A DNA stretch of 64,000 nt from Gigaspora margarita. Its lineage: Eukaryota > Glomeromycota > Glomeromycetes > Diversisporales > Gigasporaceae. Both the position numbers and the translations under genes were made by a program. This document shows positions 47,160-57,465 of the stretch, piece by piece (within the stretch, counting starts at the first letter, position 1; every line of letters starts with the position of its first letter). The notes below the pieces were generated by a model. The model did no database searches, was not told the origin of the DNA, and saw only the letters and a program-made list of their open reading frames with translations. The DNA lies in assembly GCA_009809945.1 (NCBI GenBank), contig WTPW01000151.1, positions 496,258 through 560,257 on the forward strand. Direction: 5' to 3'.

Positions 47160-48189
47160 CAGTAACACGATATGTCACGTGTAAATTTTATATATATAAA
47201 ATTATACAAAAAAACATATAAAATTACTATAAAATTGTTAGACAAGATTAGTTTCAACCTACATATTAATTTAAAGCGATTATATAGAGCAAAAGAAGAA
47301 GAATAAACTTACTTATTCTGCCAAGTTATAGTTCTCCATTTTTGCACAAAACAAAAATGTAACTTCTTCAAAAACAAATATTTTCCGATTTTAAGATGAG
47401 AATCGTATGTAAAATCATGCTCCGAACAACTTTACTTAATTGGCAGAAGTAGGTTACCTTGTAAGAAAAATGGGTTACCTATGTACTAAAGTTAAAATTT
47501 ATCGTATTTCATGATCTAACATTTTTTCCTTATTAGATAACCTACTTTGGGCTCCTAAGCAAAGTTGTTCGGCATGTAATTTTACATCACATTTGAGGTT
47601 GAAATGTGCCTTTTCGACCTTTTACTAAGTGAAAAATGGGTTAAAGTTAGAAAAAATTTTTTTTTAAAATTTTTTTTTTCTAAATTTAACCCCATTTTTC
47701 ACTTATTAAAAGGCAAAAAAAGTGCGTTTCAACCTCAATTGTGATGTAAAATTACATGCTGAACAACTTTGCTTAGGAGCCCAAAGTAGGTTACCTAATA
47801 AGGAAAAACGTTAGATCATGAAATACAATAAATTTTAACTTTAGTAAATAGGTAACCCATTTTTCTTACAAGGTAACCTACTCTGTCGATTAAGTAAAGT
47901 TGTTTGGAGCATGATTTTACATATGATTCTCATCTTAAAATCGGTAAATATTTGTTTTTGGCGAAGTTACATTTTCATTTTGTGAAAAATAGCAGAACTA
48001 TAACTTGGCAGAATAAGTAAGTTTATTCTCCTTCTTTTGCTCTATATAATTGCAAAATTTAATTTTAAATTAATATGTAGGTTGAAACTAATCTTGCCTA
48101 ACAAGTTTATAGTAATTTTATATGTTTTTTTTTGTATAATTTATATAACAAAATATAGGTCCAAAAAAGTGTGACAAATCGTGATACTG
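47160..48189. mobile_element. 1.03 kb palindromic element, NTAT family, copy B
   Basis: The ends CAGTAACACGATATGTCAC and GTGACAAATCGTGATACTG are inverted, flanked by ATAT (47156-47159, 48190-48193). The arms pair along nearly their whole length with the tip near 47670, and share with copy A the strings TAGGTTACCTTGTAAGAAAA, TTTGGGCTC, AGCAAAGTTGTTCGGCATGT and GGTTTAAAGTT-like sequence. The sequence at 46333-46367 (TTTAATATGAAATC) is the unoccupied form of the target. Length 1030 bp against 1032 bp for copy A. No coding sequence. Confidence 0.92.
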
Positions 48190-48487
48190 ATATGAAATCC
48201 GAGCGAGAATAATGATGATCAAATAAATTCTATATGTATTAAAATGTACATATAACAAGAGCAAGAGTCGTATCGTTATACTTATTATCTTTCCCTATCA
48301 GTCGATCGAGATGTCACGCAGATTAGGTGAATAAATTTTTTACTATAAATTTGAGTGATCAACACTCATATGAAATTCTCAATTTTTATAGTAAATTGCA
48401 ACGGTAGGCCATTTTCAATCACCATTTTCTGGGGTTTCCTAAAGGAAACATCATTCTGGACAATGTGAAATGATTTCATAAACAAAA

Positions 48488-48806
48488 ATTGCTAACCATA
48501 ACCGCAGTGATGATCACCTGTGATCTACAATGCATAAACAATTTTTATTAAATTTTTTTAATGTTAGGGTAAGGGTAAAGGTTTAGAGGTTAGGTTAGAG
48601 GTTAGAATAGAGGTTGATATATAGTAAAATTTAGCAAAGAATTGTTTTTTTGTATAAAAAAAAGTAGTTACATAGACAAAATTTTTAGTTAGAAGTGATT
48701 TTTTAAAAAATTCTTTATTTTTGTTAATTTACATGTTACACCTGATCCTAAATTTTGATTGGCAAATTATGTACAGGTGATCATCACCGCGGTTATGGTT
48801 AGCAAT
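48488..48806. mobile_element. MITE with GCTAACCATAACCGC ends
   Basis: ATTGCTAACCATAACCGC at the left is matched by GCGGTTATGGTTAGCAAT at the right, continued inward by GATGATCACCTGT and ACAGGTGATCATC. The interior includes TTAGGGTAAGGGTAAAGGTT and AGAGGTTAGGTTAGAGGTTA words, and the right arm has GTTACACCTGATCCTA as in the 9748-10052 MITE. No clear duplication was found. Confidence 0.75.
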
Positions 48807-49039
48807 ATTCTTCGTAAACAAATACATTGCTATCATTATGTTTAAAGTAAAAAAAAAAATAATAAGCTCAAAAGAATCTTGCCTTCAAAGATGCCCTTTT
48901 GTTTCACAATCTATAGTAAGTCAATAAAAATTTTCACTATGAAAAAACGAAGTTGCTGTTAAATTTTAGCACTGAGATTTAAACCCACTTAACCACATAG
49001 GCTTACAAAACTGTTAACAGCCTTTTTTTAGATTATGCT

Positions 49040-49410
49040 TAAGAAAGAAAAAAAGCATTAGCCAATGTATTTTGAAAGAACACCACGTTGAATTCTTTAG
49101 AATAATAAGTTGGAACAATAAACTTGTAATAGAAAAGCATTAGCTGAAGTACTTTGCGGAACACTGTAGATTTTTCTAGACCTTTAGTTAGGATAAAAAA
49201 CTTGGGTCAGAGAAACAAAAAATACTTTGCAAAAACATCACGTCAATTTTTTTGGATCTTGAAATAATAGCAGAACATTACNTTGACTTCTTTGGGCCTT
49301 AGAATAATAAACTTGAATCAGAAGGGCGAAAAGCATCACTTTGCAAGAACATCATATTGATCTTCTGAAATAATAAACTTGAATCAGAAGGACGAAAAGC
49401 ATAAGCAAAT
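49040..49410. repeat. Degenerate tandem array, about 80 bp units
   Basis: About four units with AATAATAAACTTGAATCAGA, AGGRCGAAAAGCAT, CTTTGCAAGAACATCA and TTGAYYTTYTKGG. The two right-hand units are close; the left ones have drifted. One undetermined base at 49282. Confidence 0.7.
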
Positions 49411-50186
49411 GCATCATGTTTGTATCGAGATAATAATATCGAATTAAATTACAAATTAAATGGTTTTTTTTTTAAGAACAAATTGTAATTGAAATATAAT
49501 TAAATAAAAATTATTAATTTATTATATAAAATTTATTAATTTATTATATAAAATTTATTAATTTATTAAAATTTATTGAAAATTAATTTACAATATAATC
49601 GTCGATTATTACAAGTGTAAACTACATAACAGCCTATTTAACTTTGTTAACTATAAATTATTGAATTATCATTTAAAACAAATTTATCTAGCCTCAAAAA
49701 TCGTATATGTTGAGATATGAACTACCCAAACCTCCAATATCTAACGCTGTGAATCAAGGACAAAATTTGATGAGGAGAAAAAAAAACAAAAAAAATTTGC
49801 AACTCGGCCCCAACTATGAAATGAAGGTAAGATGGTCTAATTGTACTTCTAACCCAAGTCGCTTCTTTTCATCACCACCATGCCCAAAATGTGTCCGCAC
49901 CCGCCAAAACATATAATACACAAACTATCGATCATATATGAATATATGAATTTGGAATCGTGCTATAACTGATATGAGATTAAAAAAAAATTATTTTAGA
50001 AACTATAAATTTTTTAAAGAATTATAAACAAAGACCTTAATAAACAAAATAACTTTCCTCAAACGTGTTTACTATAAGTGCGTNNNNTTTNNNNNNNAAA
50101 AAAAAANAAAAATTTAATTAATAAAATTTGAATCTAATTACTATAAAATAGTTTTTCTTAATTTTCTCTGCATTTTTTCTAAGATA

Positions 50187-50322
50187 CCCTCCTTTCAAAG
50201 ATGCATTTCGCAAAAAGTTCTTGCTCGTGCGCATCTAGCAAGCTATTTTTCACGTCAAGATCTTGAAAACTCCAAAAGAATCTTGCGAAAGAAGGCAAAA
50301 TAATTGCCCATCTTTGAAGGGG
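50187..50322. mobile_element. Small inverted-repeat element
   Basis: CCCTCCTTTCAAAGATGC pairs with TGCCCATCTTTGAAGGGG across 136 bp. Part of the same end (TTCAAAGATGCCC) is also at 48884. No target duplication was established. Confidence 0.5.
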
Positions 50323-50529
50323 TCGTACACTACCAAGTGACGTTAGTTTTTTATATTTTTTTTACCTTGTACGATTCGTTGAAGCCCTGGCAACTTATTT
50401 GTTTTAATAAACGTTGTGTTATGACTAAGGCTTTGGGTGAAAATTGTAAAAACGTGATTTCGTCGATTTGTGTAATTTATGAAAATCATATGATAAAAAA
50501 TTAGGTGTGACATCTCGATCGACTGCTAT

Positions 50530-51314
50530 GGTAGATTTTACGGTATTTGAAATAAATTATACGGAATATTTAGTATAATTCTTTATTACACTGCAAATTT
50601 AAATCCTGTATTTTTTATGTACGAATATGCATAAGCCATTTCTTTATAGATTCCATTTCATTTCACGGGCATATCTCGTATATAAAATACGTGAAATTCC
50701 GCATGTAAAAAAATCTTTTTTAATTTTTAACATTTGGAATTATTTTTTTCTATTGGGGGTTTCAAAGTTAAAATCAGAGAATCATATTTTATTTTCCGAT
50801 TTATAATACAACATAGTGAAAATGCTATTGAAAAAAATCTATTTATTTTCGAAATGCGTCACTTATTTGAAACCCCCATTAACGAGGTTTTTCTTACAGC
50901 TTTTTATTATCGCTCTTTTATATTACTTACAGTGATTAGCAAATGAGCAACATCATATAGAAATCTTTATTTTTTCAAATTTAAGAATAAATCTAAGTTT
51001 CTTGCTTACAACAAGAATTTCCAAGATTTTTCATTTCCGCTTTTCTGAGACTAAATTTAGCAATACACAAGGTTAGTCATTTATATAGCCAAACAATTGT
51101 GGAAATCGAATCTTAAAAGGTTAATAATAAAAACTGACGAAAAAAAATCTTTTTGAACCCGTAATTAATAATACAAAATGAGTTTTTTTATTATCTATGC
51201 TTCTTAAAATTTAACAAGTTTGTATATTGGGTCATTTAATTAGTTTATTGATTAAATAAAATAATATTCTTTGTAGTTTTATTCACTTAAACTTTATAAA
51301 CTTTAGATGAAAGT
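50530..51314. other. Non-coding stretch with a small inverted-repeat element
   Basis: No gene is recognised. TGGGGGTTTCAAA at 50754 is mirrored by TTTGAAACCCCCA ending at 50878, probably a 125-bp MITE; the open frame at 50734-50946 overlaps it and has no motif. Confidence 0.45.
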
Positions 51315-51540
51315 CATCACGGCGAATTTATGAAATTAGAGTATTTTGACTAACTAGAAGTGCATCACTTACTTTTTGTTTTTTAACATTTCTTATTGTA
51401 AAATCATATAGATAACTTCTAACCCATCTTTTCGGAAGATGGGTTATACATTATCTATATGATTTTACAATGGGGAAATGTAATAATAAGTTACGCACTT
51501 TATAATCAAAATACTCTAATTTCATAAATTCGCCGCAATG
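51315..51540. mobile_element. Foldback element, 226 bp
   Basis: CGGCGAATTTATGAAATTAG on the left pairs with its complement on the right, followed inward by AGTATTTTGA, ATAGATAA and a hairpin tip CCCATCTTTTCGGAAGATGG at 51423-51446. Near-perfect palindrome without coding capacity. Confidence 0.8.
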
Positions 51541-51785
51541 TACTGTTTTCGAAATTTGAAGCTTTTTCAAGTTCTACAGTTAGTAAATTCAGAATGATTC
51601 TAAGTAACGATTAAAGTTTGAAAGGATACCCAAAAATAAAATTTAAAATTTTGACAATATTAAAACTGTGTACACAAATTAACTGATCCATTTTTAGGCA
51701 AATAACTGGCTTGTATTATAATATTAAATTCTAACTTTCCGATTTCCAGATTTCTGGTAGTTTTCTAATTATTCAAAGTAGAAAA

Positions 51786-52114
51786 GGGCAATTTGACGAA
51801 TTTGGAATCGAATAATTTTCATACCATTCAATACGTCTCGATGAGACGAATCGAATGGTACAAAATTCACCCGATTCAGATCACTGGACCACAAGATATC
51901 ATCGCTTATTTTCCAGGTTTACAATTCGTCAAATCCCCCCTCAAAGATCTTTTTTGTGCAGCATATAATCGATGATATATTGTAATTCGGTGATCAGAAT
52001 CGGATGATTTTTATACCATTCGATTCGTATTATAGAGACGAATGAATGTTATAAAAACCATCCGATTCTGATCACTGGATCACACGAGATATCTTCAATT
52101 CGTCAAATTACCCC
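51786..52114. mobile_element. Inverted-repeat element with GGCAATTTGACGAATT ends
   Basis: GGCAATTTGACGAATT at the left is matched by AATTCGTCAAATTACC at the right. Each half contains a further palindrome (ATACCATTCAATACGTCTCG with CGAATCGAATGGTA; and ATACCATTCGATTCG with CGAATGAATGTTAT), and CCGATTCTGATCACTGGA occurs in both halves in related form. The open frame at 51793-51975 is just arm sequence. Confidence 0.7.
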
Positions 52115-53031
52115 CTACCTCTCTAAAATATAAACTTTTTGATACGATGTGTAATCCCATTTATTGTCACTTTAAAAAAAGATGTTATATTACTTATTTT
52201 ATATAAAACAATTCTAAATCATGAATAAAGTTCAATACAAATAATAAAAAATTTTTTACATTAAAATAAATAAAATTTTTAGATTAGTTATTTTAACTTT
52301 GTCAAATTACCCTTTCTACCTAATGTAAAATTCTTTTTGAAGCATTGTTTTAGACATGGTTTTGTAAGACCACTATTTAAATCTTTTTTGGATGAAATGG
52401 TAATATCAGAGATGGTGGATGCTTATTATACAGTACGTATAAGTTTAACAATTTGTCACTAAATATGAAAATTCGATACTTATTTTATATTAAGACTTTA
52501 TTGGTTACAGAAAACTTCATTAATTGAATGGCAACTTGTATTAATATTATTGTAGGTCTTTAAATTATCATCGCTGCACATTGTTGGAATAAATGAAAAT
52601 TCTACTGATTTTTTATTATTTAGAATCATATTGTTATAAAAATCGAGAACAGAAAATTATGAAGACCGATCCATCATTATAACTAGTCATGATTTTGTTG
52701 TAACATTTTTAATTATTTATTATTAACTGCATTTATATATTATATAATTGACGTACACTGTGTTTGTACATATATACATTGATATCTCAAAATCCTGTTA
52801 TATAATATCTTTTAGGATTCTAACAAAAAATATTCCCTGCAAAATTTTAGCATAAACTATAACCCCCCTCCAACCCTATTCTTTTGTTTTATAATTTATG
52901 ACACGATTTTGGCTGATGGTACAACGTCAACAGCTATAAAATCATTTAAAATTTATGTTAGAGTTAACATTTATATTAGGGTTAGAAGTTAGCAATTTAT
53001 ATAGTAAAACCACTCAAGGAAAACTTTTTGC
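52115..53031. other. Non-coding stretch
   Basis: No gene is seen. From about 52815 to 53030 there is MITE-like sequence (TATTCCCTGCAAAATTTTAG, CCCCCCTCCAACCC, TTAGGGTTAGAAGTTAGC and a final TATAGTAAAACCACTC) related to the interiors at 9.9 and 48.6 kb, with unclear ends. Confidence 0.4.
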
Positions 53032-53414
53032 TAGTGCATAATTATAGTCGACAAAAAATTTAAAGGCTTAATCGAGTCGATGTTCAAAATATGACTTAGT
53101 CGACTAAGTCGACTAAAATTGATATTGCTATAATATTCATTTATTTTTCTACATACTGCATATAATATAAATTTATTGAGATATATTGCCTCTTGAATAT
53201 CTTTCTTACCCGTATTTTCCATATTTTCAATAATTCCGAAATAACCCACTGATCATGCTCGTATTTTATATTGAATTATTGTCTACCTTCTGAAAAATTC
53301 TGATTGTTTTATATAATAGTACTATTTATATTCATAGTTGACTAAGTCGTTTTTTAAAAGTTCGACTAATTTAGCCGACTAAGTCGACTAATGACATATC
53401 GACTTGAAACACTA
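53032..53414. mobile_element. Word-repeat element (GACTTAGTCGACTAAGTC)
   Basis: The palindromic word TTAGTCGACTAAGTCGACTA lies inside both ends (53094-53117 and 53335-53400). Ends TAGTGCATAA and GAAACACTA fit YARNG loosely, but the flanking 8-mers agree at only 4 of 8, so the boundaries are tentative. Confidence 0.55.
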
Positions 53415-54215
53415 ATTTACACTGCGTAATTTAAGAAAGTTTCTATATAACTGATAATTATAGTTAACTCAATTATTAGCACATTCAACATTGCATATAA
53501 CGTAGATTCTATCGTAAATTCATAAATAAAATAATCCAATTATATTTATCTCTGATAAAATTATATTGATGCCGGCTGAGCTTTAAATTGACAAATATAA
53601 ATCACAAAAAATACAAACGCTGCACTAACTTACTTTAAATTTATTAACTCATAATGATGGAATTTATTACATATGTAAGAAATGTCAATAGCTCTCGATC
53701 AAGACAGCTTGTTTCCAATCACAATCGAACATGTGACAGGGCCGCATATTCGATCATTCGATGTATGATTATTGGGTTATTAGGAACCAGGAAGTATGTT
53801 TAATGCGACATCGTATGTGATGCAGGACAAGAACGTATGGAAATGTGTGTAAGAAAAAAAAAGTTATTACAGCCAAAGTCCTGTGTAGGTTATTCGATAG
53901 CAGAAGAGCAACAACCCATTAATGTTCTTAATAGCAATAATAAGTGACAAAACAAATCTTTAATTTAATGAATGACGTTATAATAATAAAAGAAATTATT
54001 ATTCCATTTTCAATCAAAATAAGTGATATAATTCTATCATTAGGCTTGATTTTTTTATCAATTAGTCAACTTATGCTTATCTGAATATGATTCGTTTAAA
54101 TTATTTATAAAAAAATTTATAGATGGCTATTTTATTTATAATATTATTAAAATATCACAACGTCTAAAAATTTATAAATGATGTTAACTTGTTTAAATAA
54201 ACCGAAATTTAAAAA
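53415..54215. other. Non-coding flank downstream of the F-box gene
   Basis: No gene, repeat or clear signal is seen. The 53680-53830 part is less AT-rich but has no coding frame I can support. Confidence 0.4.
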
Positions 54216-55715
54216 TTAGCAATTAACAAAAATACGTCCTAGTGGTACCAATGAAACATATCCTTCCACTTCCTTTTTAATATCATCAATCAAATACCGA
54301 GGATTGACACCAATGTATTTCAAAGTTCTTTTTCGTTTGCAAAATTCGATTAACGCCTTGATTGTTTCCTTGTTCTCAAAGCGATTAATTAGCAGATATT
54401 TTAATCTTGCATGAGAATTATTAAGCAGAACATGAATATATGGAGTAAAAGTAGGATACGTTAAGTCAAGATATTGCAATGTTGGCGGTAGTGTTTTAGC
54501 AAACTGCGTAAATAATATTTCATCTTCTAGCATGTACTCATTGCCTAACGTAAGAGATTGAAGTTTTTGTAAATTACCAATAAGATCCACGAGTTGTGCG
54601 GAAAACTTAATAGGCGCAATGTTGAGATATGTAATGTTTGGGCAGAAAGATGCAAGAGTTTCTATCAATACCGATTCTTCACGTATTGAATCTTCATCTG
54701 CTCTAAGTCTTAGTCGTTGTAATAATGAACCAGAATTTTTTAAAATTGGTACTAGATTTGACGAATATATCATGAAATTTGTAATATCTAAAGTGTTGAC
54801 GCTTAGTTCTAATCTTTTCACATGTTCACAATCACTGATACGAAGAATTTTTAAATTTTTACAATCCTTTAGCACATTAAACTCTTCGGTGCAAGTACAA
54901 TAATCCATTGAAACTTCTTGTAATGATTGTTTTTGACTCTCTAAAGCTGAAATAATAAACTTTATAGGAAATTCATTTCCACCGAATACGGTAAAATGTC
55001 TAAGTTGTTTTTGTGATTTAATAATGGATATAAACGCATGAAATAATTGTGGTTCAGAATTAGAATAAGAATCAGAACCAAAATCAAAACCTTCAAAATT
55101 CAAAACACTAATGCTTGTAGTATTTTTTGCCAAGATTTCTAATAATGTAGTAGCACTTTTGATATTGAAATCTAATATAGTTCCACCCAAAGATAAATCA
55201 TGGAGTTGTGAGAAAAACTGATTATTTCGTTCTAATGAGTAGGAAATCTCCGGTTTAAGTTCATAATTATAAAAATATAAATCTAATTTGTGCAAAATGG
55301 TTCCACTCTCAACAAATAATTTAAATAATAAATTAATTATATGACATTTTAATGATTTATTCATGCTAACTTGCTGTAAATCGATCCAGTTTCTAATTTT
55401 ATCTTCCAGTTTTGATAAATCGAGAACCTTTAGAAACTTTGCATAATTGAATAGAGTATTTGGAAATTTTATGTTTATTCCATATTCGTTTAAAATGATT
55501 TTTTCGTTTTCGTCAAGTGATGAAAAGTATTGAGAAATGAATGATGAACTTTGATCAATTGAAAACGGATTTTGCCAAAGAAGAGGAATCGACAATTTGC
55601 ACCAATTTCGGCTTACAAGTGCGCATGAGTGTAAAGAATAAATTTCATTATTTAAATTATTAAGAATATTTTCCACTAATTCGAGAATATCACCCATAAG
55701 AATTTTTGATGCCAT
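54216..55715 (-). CDS. F-box / leucine-rich repeat protein
   Basis: A single uninterrupted frame of 499 residues. The N-terminus (about 6-50) is an F-box-like helix set: ILELVENILNNL, LHSCALVSRNWCKLSIPLLW, the pattern LxxCxxVSRxWxxLxxPLLW seen throughout the expanded F-box families of this fungal group. It should bind Skp1 in an SCF ubiquitin ligase. The rest carries about eleven irregular leucine-rich repeats (for example LHKLDLYF, LQEVSMDY, LKILRISDC, LQRLRLRAD, LQSLTLGNE, LQYLDLTYP), probably the substrate-binding surface. No membrane segment is present. The start MASKIL is the first Met in the frame. No lesion is seen; it stands alone, with MITEs right of it and nothing recognised left. 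The target protein is unknown. Confidence 0.9.
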   Translation of the reverse strand: MASKILMGDILELVENILNNLNNEIYSLHSCALVSRNWCKLSIPLLWQNPFSIDQSSSFISQYFSSLDENEKIILNEYGINIKFPNTLFNYAKFLKVLDLSKLEDKIRNWIDLQQVSMNKSLKCHIINLLFKLFVESGTILHKLDLYFYNYELKPEISYSLERNNQFFSQLHDLSLGGTILDFNIKSATTLLEILAKNTTSISVLNFEGFDFGSDSYSNSEPQLFHAFISIIKSQKQLRHFTVFGGNEFPIKFIISALESQKQSLQEVSMDYCTCTEEFNVLKDCKNLKILRISDCEHVKRLELSVNTLDITNFMIYSSNLVPILKNSGSLLQRLRLRADEDSIREESVLIETLASFCPNITYLNIAPIKFSAQLVDLIGNLQKLQSLTLGNEYMLEDEILFTQFAKTLPPTLQYLDLTYPTFTPYIHVLLNNSHARLKYLLINRFENKETIKALIEFCKRKRTLKYIGVNPRYLIDDIKKEVEGYVSLVPLGRIFVNC

Positions 55716-55925
55716 TGTTTGAATTAACGAAAGGACAGTTTGAAGATCAAAAATCCGTACATGACTCTATTAATACTGTTGTGAGACCGGAAACGTGACC
55801 TGCTGCAGATACGTGCCTCGTGATCTCGGGTATTACCCAATTTGGACGAACCGGCTCGATTTCTTCGATAATCCCGATCGGTTCGATTTCCTCAATCAGT
55901 GAGTACTGGAATTTTACGACTCATA

Positions 55926-56603
55926 CAGGGGCGTCCTCAAAATTCCGTGTCGGAAGACTTCGGTGGGCATCGGAATCATGGTCGGCTGGATCGGAATTGA
56001 TCAATTTTGCCCCAGATCATAAAAAATTTTACTAATAAATCATATCCGTTCATTAAGTAAAAAATGCCCAGCTGATAATTTTGCTATAGAATATGCTATC
56101 AACTTGGGCTAAACGCCGACCTAGATCCGACGCATCCAACCCGGAATTTTGGGGACACTCCTGTAAAATTCGAATTTTACAACCAAAATTCCGGGTTGGA
56201 TGCATCGGATCTAGGTCGGCGTTTTAGCCAAGTTGTTAGCAGTTTCTATAGCAAAATTATCAGCTGGGCATTTGTTACTTAATGAATGGATATGATTAAT
56301 TTCGATCCAGCCGACCATGATTCGATGCATTCCCCTTTATGAGTTATGAGTTAGTTAACTCATACAGGAGGGTCCCCAAAATTCCGTGTCGGAATACGTC
56401 GGAGTGCATTGGAATCATGGTCGGCTAGATCGGAATTAATCAATTTTGCCCCAAGATCATAAAAATTTTTACTAATAAATCATATCCATCCATTAATTAA
56501 AAAATGCCCAGCTGATAATTTTGCTATAGAATCTGCTAACAACTTGGGCTAAACGCCGACCTAAATCCGACGCATCTGACCCGGAATTTTGGCGACCCTC
56601 CTG
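55926..56603. mobile_element. Cluster of three CAGGAGGGTCC MITEs
   Basis: Copy 1 (55926-56163, 238 bp) and copy 3 (56365-56603, 239 bp) lie in the same direction, with CAGG...CCTG ends (CAGGAGGGTCCCCAAAATTC) and TA on both sides. Copy 2 (about 56176-56336) is inverted and truncated at both ends. All share TTTTGCTATAGAA, AACTTGGGCTAAACGCCGAC and CGACCTAGATCCGACGCAT. A diverged copy is at 6535-6778. The two full copies still have many CpG sites, so they look young. No coding sequence. Confidence 0.88.
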
Positions 56604-57047
56604 TAAAATTCTTATGAGTTGGGAGATCTAGGTAACCGGGATGATTCTAATGATTTTAATGATCTGATAGATCATAATAATAGTAATGATATTAGGGATA
56701 TTAAAGATTTTAGCAATATAGCTGATTCTTTCGATGTTAAATAAAGGCCATTTGGCCCTTAGGGAACGATATTGAATCCCACCTTTGCTTAAATAAATCA
56801 TATCTACTATTACAAACGTTCCTTTATTGTCTTTAATAAATAATACAAGCACATATACATATTGATACATAATAAACTTATACATTCGTTGTTCTACTAT
56901 AAACCTGAGTATTTTGTATAAACTCTGCCCAACCACTTAGCCAAATCTAACGCGCCTCTTTCGACCCGATTTAACTCAACTTTGGCTGCATGAAGCACCC
57001 CATGATCTACATTGACTGACCCGCTGAATTTAGTGTCCTCACTGTAA
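56604..57047. other. Non-coding stretch
   Basis: A run of ATGATTCTAATGATTTTAAT-like codons at 56640-56730 is AT-rich low complexity. Open frames on the minus strand (56628-56936, 56897-57088) have no recognised motif. No gene is supported. Confidence 0.35.
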
Positions 57048-57404
57048 GGCAAAGTTAATTTTTCGGTTTGCCGTCCCAATTTTTCCAAAAAAAGTTTTTT
57101 TTTAAATTCCTATTGTGCCAATTATTCCATTTTTGCCATTTAAATTTTTCTCCGGTGTCACCCGATTATGACCTAAATTTTCCGTAATTACCCGATAAGC
57201 CCGATAAAAAAAGACAAAATTTTCTGATTCCATGTTATGTAACCGAAGAATTAACTTTGCGTGATTTTTGATGTGAACATGAATTAATTTAACCCACGTA
57301 AAGTTAATTTTTTTTTTAAAAAAAAAAAAAAAGAAAAATCCGACCCGCTGACTTGAATTTTGAACACCAGGTTATGCAAAACGAAAAATTAACTTGGCGT
57401 GGCC
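57048..57404. mobile_element. Harbinger-like MITE, TAA target duplication, copy 2
   Basis: The left end GGCAAAGTTAATTTTTCGG has lost a few bases compared with the 28250 copy; the right end is AAAAATTAACTTGGCGTGGC with a final C. TAA lies on both sides (57045-57047, 57405-57407). The interior shares GGTGTCACCCGATTATGACC and TTTCCGTAAT with the 28 kb copy. A poly-A tract at 57317-57332 and a second internal arm (ATTAACTTTGCGTG) suggest internal rearrangement. Confidence 0.8.
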
Positions 57405-57465
57405 TAATACTAGACTATATTTGATTCATTTTTGCAGATCCTTTGTCATTTTTACGAAATCTTAT

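Larger units (their letters stand above)
48299..50525. mobile_element. 2.2 kb element with NTAT-family ends
   Basis: The ends CAGTCGATCGAGATGTCAC and GTGACATCTCGATCGACTG are perfect 19-bp inverted repeats, flanked by CTAT (48295-48298, 50526-50529). The ends share CAGT and ATGTCAC with copies A and B, but the interior is not a palindrome: it holds a MITE (48488-48806), a tandem array (49040-49410), undetermined bases (49282, 50084-50107) and a small inverted-repeat element (50187-50322). A 69-codon frame at 49707-49916 (MLRYELPKPP) has no recognised motif. This could be a decayed longer relative of the palindromes. Confidence 0.8.

Noticed and set aside
48560-48620. GGGTAAGGGTAAAGGTTTAG as interstitial telomere repeats
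   Set aside because: It is irregular and is the interior of a MITE with long inverted ends.
53032-53414. Firm hAT assignment for the GACTTAGTCGACTAAGTC element
   Set aside because: The 8-base flanks match at only four positions; kept as a tentative word element only.
54619-54903. Plus-strand open frame of 94 codons
   Set aside because: It is the shadow of the F-box gene on the opposite strand.
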